From: Bilabrum cf. latius
Lineage: Eukaryota > Bigyra: Bicosoecida > Bigyra > Bicosoecida
NCBI GenBank assembly: GCA_965178125.1
Contig: OZ237744.1
Coordinates: 1,054,001-1,118,000, forward strand
DNA length: 64,000 bases
Reading direction: 5' to 3'
Shown piece by piece: positions 8,502-19,831 of this stretch. The notes under the pieces are model-generated. The model was not told the origin of the DNA. It saw only the letters and a list, made by a program, of their open reading frames with translations, and did no database searches. Numbering within the stretch: position 1 is the stretch's first letter; each line of letters opens with the position of its first letter. A program made the position numbers and the translations under genes.

Positions 8502-11500
8502 TCAGGTCGCCCGCCAGCTGCCTCGCACGTCCTCCTCTGACCGAGTCGAGTACAGGTCCAGCCGGCGAGCTCCACCTGCAGCCAGACCAGTGCCAGACAC
8601 AGCTGCGCCTCGGTGTCGTGCTGTGCCCATCGCATTGACGCCGCCACGGCTTGATGTGCCATCACCAGCAGCTGCATGATCTCCATCCCCCACGGCCCCG
8701 TACAGCACCTCCAGGACGCCCCTCCTCACCCGCTGCCTATGCGGAGACACTCCCGCCAGCCCCGCCCCTGCCCCTGTCCCTGTCCCTCCCTCGAGTCCAT
8801 CGGCCCCGCTGGCATGCCTCGCCCCATCCAGAGCCTCCGACAGACCCCCCAGCACGTCATCATGCATCGCCCCATACCCTGGACCGACACCCACGCCAGC
8901 TGATGCACACAGCGGCTCGATGCCGGCCCTGCGCGCTGTTCCCTGGGACCCTCGCCTGGGCCTGGGCACGGGCCCGGGGCCCTCCCGCCCCACGCCCAGG
9001 CTGTAGTCGACCGCGGGTGCCTGGCGCGCCCCCTGCCGAGTGGCGCGGTCGCTCGGGTGCAGCAGCGGCGCATCGGCGCGCAGGGCGACAGAGGCTCCGG
9101 ATCGAGGGGGCCTGGCCTGCAGCTTGCCGCTGGAGGGGTGCACCGCCACGGTGCCTGACCTCGCTGCGGACTCCCGGCCCGTCCTGGCAGCCATGGTCAC
9201 GTCCCTCGGCCCTGTGGGCGCCTTGCTTCCCCTGCACTGCACTGCCGCGCGCCGCACGCTGGTGGGACTCACGTCCAGCCGATCGCCGTCCCTGCCCCAT
9301 GCCGCCCCGCTGCCCGCGGGGACACCCACCCTCAGCACAGCGGCCACCTCTGCTGCCGCCTGCCTCGCTCGGAGGCTCTCTGGAGCTGCGCCCATCCCAT
9401 GGCCCACATCCAAGGCACCGGCGCGGGAGGGAATGGCCCCTGCCCCAGCCAGCCCCCACGCCAGGATGGCATCGGCAGGGCCACCATCGGACCGGCCTTG
9501 CCCCGGGCCCCTCTGCACGTCGGCTGCCTCTCCCAGCAGCACGCCCCCGTCCGTGCCAGCGGGAAGCGAGTCGTCCCTGCCTGTCGCGTTGGCCAGCGTG
9601 CTGTACCGCTGCCCCCTGCGGGCCTTGCGCACGATGGCATCGGCTGTCTCGGGGGCCAGCGGGGGCCTGCAGCCCGAGGACGTGTTCGTCTCCATCCCGT
9701 CATGCTGCCTGGATCGAGCGTCACCGGGCTGGCCCATGCTGGCTGCGGGGACACGGGGCTGGTCCGGTCTGGAGGGCAGTGGGCCGTCTCTCTATCCTCG
9801 ATCCATGCCAAGCAGGATCCTCCTGGCCTCCTGTCTGTCCCCAGGTGCTGCATCGCTCCCGGCCAGCAGTCTCTCCAGTGCTGTGCCCACCACATCCTCT
9901 GCCCCCTCCTCACGCCCTGCATCCCCTCCCATGACCCCAGCCAGGGCAGCATCCTCCGCCTCCTTGTCCAGCTGCTCAGCCACCGCGGGTCTCTCACCGT
10001 GCGGACCCACGGCCTCGTCCCGTCCCGTGGCGAGATCCAGACCGAACCTGGCAGCAGGCGCCCTGGCGTGGCCCATGGCCGCAGTGATGGCAGAGGGGGC
10101 CGCGGCCGCTGAGCTCGCGGCGTCCTGCGGCCCGCGGTCTCCCTCTCCCTGTGCCACCGCGGCTCGCCTTGCCGACTCGATGTCACCGAAACCCACACGG
10201 ATGCGGGTGACTCGGCCCGGTCGCTTGCCACCGATACTCCGCTCAGCGTCCGGAGCTCCACTGATGAGCTGCACCACAGCCACGATCCTGTCTCGACCAA
10301 GCCCCGCCTCCAGCTTCGGCACGCCTTTGCCCAGGTCGATACGGGTGGCGCGATCGGCAGACGGGCTAGGCAATGCATGCGCCCCCGCGTCCTTCATGCG
10401 TCTCTCTCCCGCCCTGGCCTCGGCTGTTCCCTCGCGGCCCGTCTGCCTGCTCATGCCGGGGGCCGATCGCCGGCCCGCGGGCAGGGGCCGCGTGGCATCC
10501 AGCGCCCTCTGCGTCTCGCCGGCGCGCTGAGCAAATTCCTTAACGGCGGCAGGGTTGGCACCATACACTCCGAAGGTCCCCACGTGTTTAACCACCGGCA
10601 GCTCCCGGTCGATTCTCGCCTTCTCCGTCTCGCTGCCACCATCCCAGTCCATCGGGTCCTCGTCCTGCAGCAGCCGATCTGCTTCTGCCAGCAGTCTGCG
10701 GAGGGTGTTCTCCTTGCCGTATCGCCTTGCAACTTCTTGGGCGCGAGCATTCGCAGGGAGTCTCGGGCCCGCGTGCTCGTGCTCGCCCTGGCCGGTGGAC
10801 ATTGCCCTGAGCGCTCTGGCTTTGCGCTTGCGCCGCTTCACCTCGGCCCTCGACTCCTTCCTGGACCTTGCCTGCCTCGCCCATGACACGCCAGTCGGGG
10901 CCTGCCGCTCCACCGCCGTGTACAGGGGCAGGTGGCCCCACTCCGGCACGTGGAAATCCCCGATGAGACGGCCGATGCGCGTAAGCAACCGCTTTCGCCT
11001 CGCACCGATTTGGCTGGGGCCGAGTGGAGCCATGGAGCCCTGCCCCTGCCTCTGCCTCTGCCTGTGCCTCTGCCTGTGCCTCTGCCTGTGCCTGAGTTGC
11101 TCCTCCCTGTCGCCCGCAGGGAGAGGCGCGATCCGGCCCCCTCTCGCCCTAGGCCTATCGCTCCTGCAGCTCGCGCCCGGGTCCCTCGCCCTGGACAGCT
11201 GCTCGGCCTCTTCTTGAAGCCGACGGAGCCTCCGGAGTGCTCGCTGCGTGGTTGAGCCATCTCCATCCTGATCGTTGTTGTCTGAACCACCACCCGTAGA
11301 TGAATTGCCCATCCGCCGTAAGTACCGCCTGAGTCCCCTCTCCACTCGCTTTCGGATGCGCCTGTCTGGGTCACGGGTGTTCGCCTTGCCGACCTACCTC
11401 TCGGTCGCTCGTTCGTCGATGGCAACCAGCAGCCTAGCGCGTTGCTGGGCCCTTAGCCTGCCGCCGATCTCCGATCCGCTGCTCTCTTCACCGCCGGTGC

Positions 11501-14500
11501 TTGAGCCAGTCTCATCGCAGTCACTGCCGTACCGCAGAAAATGGGCCACGTCGCTAAACTGACCCATGTCTGCGAGAACAGCGAGGCGTCGGCTTCGGCT
11601 GTCTGGTGGGTGGGCATCCCTCGAGCCAGCTCTGTGAGTAGCAACACCGCCGCTGTCCCCGTCGCTGTGCCATCCTCGTGAAGCTGACGAGTCCTACGCG
11701 CCGCCACCTCGTGTCCTCCACGCTGTGTAGTCGAGCCGCCGCGCAGGCCCATCCCCGTCGGACAGCGAGGAAGCGGGGCTGAGGGGTCCCTTGGGAGTGG
11801 AGCTCGCTGGGAGGCGCACGCGGTCGGGAGAGGGTCCATTGGAGGCCGTGCTGGCCATGTCCTCCCAGTCCCTGCGCCGCTGCAGCGAGGACATGGCTTC
11901 GTCCACAGCATCCCTGGGATCATCGTAGATACCGTGGTCCGACATGCCCATCAGCAAGCCGAGGTGCCGCTTCAGGGCTTTGCCTAGTTGGCCTTGGTCC
12001 ATACCCGCCTGCCTTGACTTGGTGCCCTTCACGATCAACTGAGTCTCGAGTCTGTGCCGAGCCGTGCGCCAGGCGGGGTCCCTACGGTTCAGTCCCGTGA
12101 TACGACGCTCAATCACGGCGTTGTGCTCGGCGGCGTCGGCGCTGCACACGCTCGCCACGGTAGTGTCAGACGCTTCCATCAGGGACGCGCTTGCGTCTGA
12201 CGGTATGTCTCCATTCTCCGCTACCTCTGAATTATCATCATTGATCGGCACGCCACTCGATGGCTCGTTGGCTGCACGTGTCCGCTCACCCCTTGGCTGG
12301 AACAGCTCCGGCCGGTGCTTCTTCAGCAGTGCTCTCACCCTGTGCCTGATGTCTCTCTCGCGCCCGAATGCAGACCGCAGATACCTCCCTGCCCTGGCAG
12401 GCAGGTCCTCCTGATCTCTCCGTGCCTGCCTGCCTGCCTGCTCTCGCAACTTGGATCGCTCCAGCGCATCCCACGCGTCCACGAGAGCCTTCATGGCGGC
12501 CTATGCAGTGGCCGATGGCGGCACGTTGGCACCCGCCCACAAAAGCTCCCGCACCGTCTCACTGAGCGTCTACCCCAATTGCTGTTGCTTGCTACTCCAG
12601 GTCCCGCGCCGCCCCGAGTCGCCCTTGTTCCCTCCCCGCAGCTGCCTCACGAGCCTCCTCACCCCTTGCCTGGCCCACCTGGGCAGCTGGGGGAGCGCCT
12701 GCAGGACGGCAGCCAGGGCCTCCCACTCGGGCGTGTCGAAGCGGACCCCTCGTGGAAGAAGCGATGCTGGGGAGGGATGTGCCTGTGCTGCTCCTTGCGG
12801 TCGTCCTGCCCTGGCTCGATGCGATGCCCACCTGCGTGCTGGCGCGTCATTTCGTGTCTAATTGTTTCGCTTCCATCTGGAACGCTTGACGGAGCCGCTG
12901 GCTCGGCTGCTTCTGCTGGAGCGGCTGCTGTACCTGTCCCAATCATCTCCATCGGTGTCACTGCTGCTGCTTGTTCCCTCGGTGCCGGTCGAGTCCGCCT
13001 CTGCCAGCAGCAGCCTGCGATGGCGTGAGTCACCACACTCCTACCCTGTCCTCTCATCCGGGTCATCTGCCCCGCTCCAGTCCTCTAGGCCGTGCGGATC
13101 CTGCTCGCGACCATCCAGCCCCAGCGGGTCATCGGGGCCGCTGCCGTGCTCGTGCTCATGATCGTCCTCCCACTCTCGCCACTTCAGCTGGCCGGGCTGC
13201 CCGCGCTGTGTCCGATTAGGCTTTGCCTTGAGATCGCCGGCTCGGTGGCGAGAGCTGTTGCCACTTTTGCCAGTGCTGCTCTTGTTTTCCCCTGGTTGCA
13301 TCCAGAGGAACCGGACTGACCTGGACTGGCATGCCCCCAGGTTGCTGACCCCACGCTGGGGTCCAACCAAGCAGGTCTGACCTGTGCCCGTGCCTGTGGC
13401 GCCGGAAGGCCGGCCATCGCCCTCTAGGAGTCGCTGGTGCTCGCCGGGCCCAGGGGTGCTCCTCTCGATGAGGAGACCCGTGTGACCGCCAGGTTGCGAC
13501 CTTGAAGACGGGACACCTGCTCCGCTGGAGCGAGCACCGATGCCAGTGCTTCCGGCAACAGCAGATAATTCCGGCCCAGATTTACATGCAAGGGGTAGGG
13601 ACGGCCTTGCGCTCGGATCAATCTCGCTCAAAGGCAGACCGAACTGCTCGGCCACGCGGGCGAGCACTTGCTCGGCTCTGGACGACACTGAGTGAGCACG
13701 CGGCTCGGCTGTCCCTACAGGTGCTCCTTTCTCCCCAGGCTTCAGCACAGCACTTGACGTTGAAGATTTGGCTTGCTATCGCCTGCCAGTGGATCTGTTC
13801 GAGCCTTTAACCTGGATCCCGGCGTATGATGCAGCCCGGCCCGGCAGTGGCTGCACGGGCTGCCTTGAGGGCCCGCCCCTCCTCAAGTCAGCGGAGGGGC
13901 CTCTCGTCCTGGGTTTAAAGGTCTGCCCATTTTCATTCTTTGATTGCGAGCCAGTTGTATTGGACGGAGCATTTGTCGCATGGGAAAGAGGGGGCTTCAC
14001 GCGTGCTCCGCTGGAGGCAGCTGCCTGGTCCCGCTTTGCCTGGAGGTCTGCAAATACTGCGGGGTCCAGCCTGGCCTGCAGGCGCTGGGTACGAGCGCTA
14101 TATATTGTGGACGCACCACTTGGTTGGTGCGGCTGCGAGCCTAATCTGCGGACGTGCCCGCTTGCTGCGTTGCTGGTGCTGCCTCGCTGTCGAAATCGTG
14201 GAGCTTGCGGAATCGATGCCCCCCGAGTTGATGGGCGCAAGCAAGCGTATGCACCGTCAGTATTCAATTGCTGCTTTGACTCTGCACGCTCTTTCTGCGC
14301 ATCGAAACGAGCGCTCTTCGGAATGCAACCGCCCCGTGCAGTTGCGACGGAGCTGGTAGGATGAGAGCTTTCTGCAGCCACCGATGTTGGGCCATCAACT
14401 AATCTTGACGATTCAACACTGAAGCGGTTCGATCTTGCAATGAAACCGCCCGGTAACCGGGGAGGGCTCCGACGATCACTTGGATGGTCGATTCGTTTTT

Positions 14501-14615
14501 TACTGTGTCGGCACGTCCTCTATCGTTTGGCGGGTATGGACGTTCTTGTCCACCCATTCAGTTGGCATACCAAGTCGTCTGCTCTAGAAAGGGCAACAGC
14601 TGCGGATTGGCTCAT
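8502..14615 (-). CDS. Very large unrecognised protein (2,037 codons, low complexity)
   Basis: The frame is continuous from ATG (14615; an in-frame TAA lies 12 bp upstream) to TGA (8502). I checked the stretches between the standard-code ORFs and found no TGA or TAA, only TAG at 14520, 13776, 13041, 12858, 12570, 12501, 11694, 11394 and 9792. The protein is rich in Ala, Gly, Arg, Ser and Asp. It has a charged helical central part (about 10500-12500) with segments such as YGKENTLRRLLAEADRLLQD, an Arg/Gln repeat (RHRQRHRQRHRQRQRQGQG, about 11041-11094), and a Gly/Ala-rich C-terminal third. No signal peptide, membrane span or known domain was seen. It could be a scaffold or structural protein, but I cannot assign a function. 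The long opposing plus-strand ORF (9040-10530) is a shadow. Confidence 0.7.
11041..11094. repeat. Short CCTGTG/CCTCTG hexanucleotide repeat in coding sequence
   Basis: About nine alternating hexamers of the CCTCTG/CCTGTG type. On the minus strand they encode an Arg-Gln/His-Arg run in the large unrecognised protein. The period keeps frame. Confidence 0.85.
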
Positions 14616-14761
14616 AATCACTCCTTACGTGACGGCTGCTAGCCGTTGCTTGCGCACCTGCTTCAGGTGCAGCCCACTGTGGCTGCCTCAACAACGCTCG
14701 TTGTACAAAGCCGTCGCGCACCCGAAGCCTCGAGGGTTCGTACAGTCGTTAAGCCCGAAAT
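14616..14761. promoter_or_regulatory. 146-bp divergent intergenic region
   Basis: It separates the start codons of the large unknown protein (minus) and the EF-hand protein (plus). It contains TAA in the minus gene's frame, so it is untranslated there. No clear core-promoter element is visible; bidirectional function is inferred from spacing. Confidence 0.35.
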
Positions 14762-15487
14762 ATGATAAATTTGTCTATGTTGCTTGCCCTAGCAATAGTT
14801 GGTACCGTTTTGGGACAAGATTTTTAGGATGAGACCTTTGCGGATGGCCAGGATGAGCCAGCTTTTGCCGATGAAGTTGGACAGAACGTGCGACCAATGG
14901 ACCGCGGATTCGAAACGGTCCAGAAGGGTGTTTTCAATGATGCAAGGACTTCAGAGTATTTGTTTGAGGCTGGCGGCATTAGAACGTTTGAGCTCCGAAC
15001 AAAGCAAGAGATCTAGAAATCCTGCAAGGCTGCTTATGCCAAGCTTTCTTACGATTTGTTGGACGTCGATGGGGATCATGATGGCATGTTGCGTCCATCA
15101 CAGCTGCTCAGCTTCGTGCACCGAGCAGTGAACCCGACCATGGATAGGTTGTTCGACGAGGAGGTGGCCCTGATTGAGGAGGCAACCGAAGCTCTCCGAA
15201 TGTAGGAAGGGCTGACGAAACCGTCCCTCGCTCTCTTTCCTGGATATTTGACTCGCGGTAAGCCTCTAAAGGCGATCATGCGGTTGATGGAGGACCTCAG
15301 AATCCTGCGGGAGGAGCTCTTGCTCGCCTCTGAGCAGGACGCCGAGCTGCGCCAAAGGCTGGAATCACCTTCCTCCGGGGTGGGGTACGCGAGGATACTG
15401 AGCGCGGAGGAGGAGCGCAGGATCGCAGAGGAGGCTGTCCTTGCCAGTGGAGGGAGCGTCGGGGGTGCAGGGGGAGGAGAGCTCTGA
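14762..15487 (+). CDS. Secreted or ER-luminal EF-hand protein
   Basis: The ORF runs 242 codons from ATG to TGA (15485), with TAG at codon 22 (14825), 15014 and 15206. The N-terminus is a good signal peptide: Met-Ile-Asn then a hydrophobic core LSMLLALAIVGTVLG, followed by QDF-TAG-DET, so the first TAG sits next to the predicted cleavage site. An EF-hand loop reading DGDHDGMLRPSQ (about 15065-15100) has acidic residues at positions 1, 3 and 5, Gly at 6 and Gln at 12 in place of the usual Glu. The remainder is acidic and helical (LMEDLRILREELLLASEQDA), with a Gly-rich end. Calcium binding and a luminal location are inferred. Read with the standard code the mature protein would be lost completely. 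Confidence 0.78.
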
Positions 15488-15711
15488 GAGAGAGCCTATA
15501 CTACTGTATTAGACTATCATGGTGTGCGGGTCTCGGCCCTGCCTCGGATTGGATCTTCGGGTTAGCTCTTGCCACGACATGTGCGTTTGTCTATTTTCAG
15601 TTTTGCGTTTCGCTGGGATAGGCTCCTAGAAGGCCGCCGTAAAATCGATCAATCCTGATAGATACCAACACGGTGGGACTGTGGGCCCGCAGCACTGCAG
15701 CTCGCCTCGCC

Positions 15712-17780
15712 TCACCTGCCCCCCCTTGCACTGGCAGTGGCCCTCTCCCTGACGCCGTCGTCCTCCTCCTCGTACTCGATCTCCACGCGGGGCCCCTTGC
15801 CCTTGCGGCGCTTCTTGCGACGGCGCCGCGCCGCTGCCAAGTCGCCGTCATCGTCACTGCCCACGCTGCCACGACGGCCGCCCCTGCCTGTCCCCCCCCT
15901 TTCTTCTCCGTCGTCAACCATCGCACTAGACCCGGCAAGCGCCCCAGCCTTACTGCTGCTGCTGCTGCTGCCCCCGTCCCCGTCTCTGCCCCGCTTCCTG
16001 CCGGCTTCGGGTCCCCTTCCAGAGCTGGCAGAGGCAGAGGCCCGCTCGCTCCTGCCTGCACCCGCGCCTGCACCCCTCCCTCCATCGGAGGAACTCCCGC
16101 TGCCTGCCCCGCCCTGTGCCGCCGTGGAGGCCGACGAGGAGGATGGCAGCGAGGGGGCGACCCCACCGGCCGCCCGGGCCGCTGCCAGGACCCTCTGGAA
16201 CTCGGCGTCTGCCTTGAGGTCCTCCATGTCACTATCATCGTCATCGTCCTCGTCGAAACCGGGGTCCTGCGGGAGGGGGTATCGAGAAAAGGGGCGGGGG
16301 CATGTGTGAGAGGTGCGAAGGGTGCATGCCACTTGCGGTGCCCATCCTCAATTTGCAACCGCACATGCAGGAATGCCTGTGCAATCATCAATCACGCAGC
16401 CAAAGCCTCGGAATGAGTAGGAGGTAGTTGCATCGTTCACGGCCTTGCGGGGCTCAGAATCGATCGTCAATACTTGCTTCGTCATCGGCGGGAAGGTCAG
16501 GTCTAGGCAAACAGAGCAAGCAAGCACACACGACAGACCCACGTCATGAGACACACACTCAACACAACACAGCACATGCAGCCGAATGCGACGGCGATCC
16601 AGCTCTCCAGGGCTCAGTATAGCGACGAGTTATCCACACTGGCCGGCAATTTTTGATTCATGTTATGCCGTCCGTTGGATTGAAGACTGTTTTGGTCAAT
16701 CCTCATCGCCCTGGAGATGTGCTTGGATCGATCTATGGCGCACCCGGTCGCACGCGCGAAAAGCCGCGCATATAGCATCACAACAGGCGCATGAGCAAGT
16801 ATATGTGCGGATCGTCTCACTTCGATGAATTCCCTCGTGCCGAAGCCTTCCTCGTCGTCGTCGTCGTCCTCATCCTCGTCAGACTCATCGTCATCCTCGC
16901 CTGCTCCCGCGGCAGCCAGCTCCGCCTCGCGCTCATCCTCCTCCTCTTCTTCTTCCTCCTCCTCTGCGTCCCGCTTGGCTTTCTTGGCTTTCGTCTTCCT
17001 GGCAACTTTCTCCGCCTTGTCAAGCGCGCTCTCGTACTCCTGCTGCGGGAAGTTGTAGATGTCGCCGTACACGCCCGTCTTGAGCCGCTCCAGGAGCTCC
17101 TTCTCGATGTTGCCTTCGATCGCAGCGGCGTCCAGTGCTTTCTGTTCTCGAGTCACTTCGCGGCGAAGCACCTTTTTAGGTGCCTGCGCCATCGTGCTCT
17201 TGGCCTTCTTTCGCAGCCGTCGCATGCGCAGAAGATACTGTGTCATTTTCGTGAGCCGCTGCTTGCATTTGTGCACCTGAAACTTTGGCCAGTACTGTAG
17301 CTACTCGTCGAGCATTGCAATTGCATCCGCATAATTCTTCGGTAATTTGACGCGCTCCCACAAGAACCGCGGAGTATGCGCCCTCTCCACTGTCTTCATA
17401 TATAGGTATAATTTGCCTGCACGGACAGAACAAAGGTCGAGGCTAGTCTACTGTTGCACGCAAATACGCTCTTGTAGCGACTGTGATGATTCTATGGCTT
17501 ACCCTTGTCCTCTCTGATGGTTGCGTACTGGCTGTTGGCCAGTGGACATGAGCTCCTATTGCACAGGCCCGTCAAACTATAAGGATTCCGGCACATAACC
17601 TAGTTTCCCTCCAATCTGCGAGAAGCAGCGCGATTGCTCAGCTCGAATCGAAGATACAGCAATACAGCGGTACGGCCAACAAGTCGGCTGGGTTTTGCTG
17701 CGGCACACCGCTTACTTTGTTTTGAAGGAGCAATGCCCGCTCCCGATCACAGTCCAGATAACTTCATCATTGATGGCCAT
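15712..17780 (-). CDS. MAK16: MAK16 homologue (60S ribosome biogenesis), four exons
   Basis: MAK16 is a nucleolar factor needed for 60S subunit assembly. Exons are 17780-17716, 17615-17503, 17416-16821 and 16266-15712; introns are 100, 86 and 554 bp, GT-AG. Recognisable sequence in order: [20 protein letters not shown], then [20 protein letters not shown], then [56 protein letters not shown], acidic runs, and a C-terminal [19 protein letters not shown] at 17600 lies four residues before CRN, where human and yeast MAK16 have Gln (human TQSFCRN). TAG at 17301 lies in LDE-TAG-LQYWPKF, a variable polar position. Total 442 aa, longer than human (~300) because of acidic and Ser/Gly insertions in exon 4. 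Stop is TGA. The long third intron coincides with the acidic-linker region. Confidence 0.93.
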
Positions 17781-17925
17781 GGTAAGGAATGCAAGTAAGC
17801 GCCCCCTCCGGACGAATTAGTTAGTGCGAGTTCCTTCAAGTGCAATCGTATAAAGTACACTGTATAAATTAAAAACCGCACTATCGGACTGCCGAAGTAG
17901 CCCGGCCGCACGAGTCTTAGTGAAC
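17781..17925. promoter_or_regulatory. 145-bp divergent intergenic region between MAK16 and the complex I subunit
   Basis: Start codons of opposite genes are 145 bp apart. The interval contains AT-rich stretches (TATAAA near 17850 and TATAAATTAAAAA near 17864) that stand out in this GC-rich sequence and could act as TATA-like elements. Shared promoter use is inferred. Confidence 0.45.
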
Positions 17926-18596
17926 ATGGCAGGAGAAGGCTACGACGCAGAATTGCACAAACGAAGTATTACGTTGGCAGCTAAAGAGCGCGACGAGCTC
18001 TTGGACCGAGCAGTGGTGGCTCGAAGGGAGGCCGAGAGCAAGGGCATCCACTTTAGCATGCGCTCCTGGGCACTTGGTCTACCAGGAAGCACGAAGTATC
18101 CCATGAGACCCCCTTATCAAGTGAGAAGATGCATGTTGTCGAGACGGGCCTCGCCTGAGCGCTCCTTCATGCTAATACCGCCTTGCTCGTGCTGTCACGC
18201 TCCCATCCCGCGTTGCAGCCCATGGTGCAAGGTTTTCCAACCTACTTGCAAACTGTTGCTAACTTCAACATGAAGGAGCTTGCAACTATCGGATTCTGGT
18301 CAACAGCGGCCTACGGAACGGGGTATGCCCTCGGGTTTTCCGACAGATTCTTCATCGCAACGAGGCCGCATATGTTTGGCGTGATTGCGGCTGGCATGAT
18401 TGGAGCATCGGCTACGTACAGGTGCATGTGCTCGTCTAGGTCTAGGCTATTGGGTTTCTCCAGGAACGGCAGGCCGCGAAACCCGGGATTCGAGGACTGG
18501 GAGGACGACGCGGCCCCCACGACGGTGAAGTTCGATCGGGCTGGCGAGAGGACCATCCCTGTCCCGGCGATCATGAAGGACATTGGCAGAGAATGA
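17926..18596 (+). CDS. NADH-ubiquinone oxidoreductase 21-kDa-type accessory subunit (NUXM-like)
   Basis: Exons 17926-18120 and 18219-18596 with a 98-bp intron (GTGAGA...TGCAG) give a 190-aa protein ending at TGA. The second exon resembles the small complex I accessory subunit known from fungi (20.9-kDa) and plants. It has PMVQGFPTYLQTVANFNMKE (family: YPVVDRNPPFTKVVGNFSTLD), a first membrane span TIGFWSTAAYGTGYALGF, a second span FGVIAAGMIGASATYRC, and SRLLGF right after it (family: AGRLMGF). The family acts in the membrane arm of mitochondrial complex I. The N-terminal ~65 residues are charged and not family-specific. No TAG is used. The assignment rests on pattern matching from memory and should be confirmed by a profile search. 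Confidence 0.68.
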
Positions 18597-18776
18597 CCGA
18601 TGCCCTCCTATTGAGAAGAATCAGGCGTGCCTAGGAGTACGCTCAGGCTTGAGTTTGCGATGGTAATGCTTGGCTTGGTATGGGCCCACTTGGCAGTATC
18701 GTTCAGTCCAGTCCAGTCCGAATCGACTCACGCTCGCCCCACGAAAGTCGCTATCCGCTCCCAAAGCACCAGTGCA

Positions 18777-19825
18777 TCACGTGAACAGCGTGGTATCCGC
18801 CGGGAAAGCCGTCGCCACGTTGGCCCGTCCCCCGAACTCGCCCACGCTCTGCAGGTACAGGTACCGGAGCATCTGCTCGTTGCTGAACCGCACCCGTCCC
18901 TGGATCGCCTCCAGCAGCGCAGTGGCCTCCTGCCCCAGCTGCAGCTCCCTGGCCCTGGCCCTGTCTCCCTCCAGCACCACCCTCGCTTCGTTCTGCCGAG
19001 TGGCGGTTGCAACCTGGATCAGCCGCTCCACCTCCTGGCGGATGAGTGTGATGTCCGCGTCCACGGCCACCACCTCAGCGCGGCGCTCCTCGGTCTTGCG
19101 CTGCTCCTGCCTTACGAGCGTGTCCACGATCACGTTGTTCACGGAGGAGGGCAGGTCCACGCTCCGGAGCTAAAACTCGTGGACCGTCGCGTTCACGTCG
19201 GCCAGCGCGGCCGTGGCGGCGGCCTTGAGCGCGGCTTCCACGGTGAAGCGGTCGTTGTAGAACTGGTTCGGACCGAAGGTAGACGCCACGCGCTGGATGG
19301 CGTTCTGCGCGATGCGCACGTACCGCTCGTGATACCGGAGCTCGTAGGCGTCGTAAATAAACGGCAGCTTGTCGAGGTCCAGGCTGCGGCGGAACGGGAC
19401 AGACGAGCGCCTGGATCGAACAAGGCTGAAATACAAGTCAACACGGTAGGAATCGGATCGCACTGCAGTTGTTCTCACGTATATTGCATGCTCATGTCAA
19501 GAACCGAATCGCCGATGTCGGTCTTGACGATCAAACCGGGGCCATCGGCCGTTGGATCCGAGGAAAACTCGATATTTTGGTGCCGTCTATCGAATCGAAT
19601 GAAATCTCTTGCAAGACCAAGAAAGTACCTGCCGCTCTCGTAGGCGCGGCTGCGGTCGATGGTTTTGCTGAAAGTGTCCTGCTTCAGCCCAATCTCGGTG
19701 GGACCAAGGATCCTGAAGGACGCACCCACAAGAATGGCTGAGACAACATACACAAGGCAGCAGCACCCAGCACCGAACGTGTAAACTTCATCCGGGGTGT
19801 CAGACCCACATTTTCCTCGACCCAT
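18777..19825 (-). CDS. SPFH/band-7 (prohibitin/flotillin-like) membrane protein
   Basis: Exon 1 (19825-19479) begins with a short cytosolic start, a transmembrane segment CCCLVYVVSAILVGASFRIL and a beta-rich stretch. Exon 2 (19383-18777) follows a 95-bp intron; the acceptor at CCGCAG joins QYT to LDLDKLPFIYDAYELRYHER in frame. It continues with VRIAQNAIQRVASTFGPNQF, ATVHEF-TAG-LRSVDLP, and a long coiled-coil rich in Glu, Arg and Ala. TAG (19170) falls where protist SPFH proteins usually have Gln in the FQL(x)nDLP motif. 317 aa; stop TGA. These proteins form membrane-associated oligomeric scaffolds; the compartment cannot be told from sequence. Confidence 0.84.
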
Positions 19826-19831
19826 CGCTCC

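Noticed and set aside
9040-10530. 496-aa plus-strand ORF
   Set aside because: Shadow of the large minus-strand gene; Ser/Pro/Ala-rich with no domain, as expected for the reverse strand of GC-rich coding sequence.
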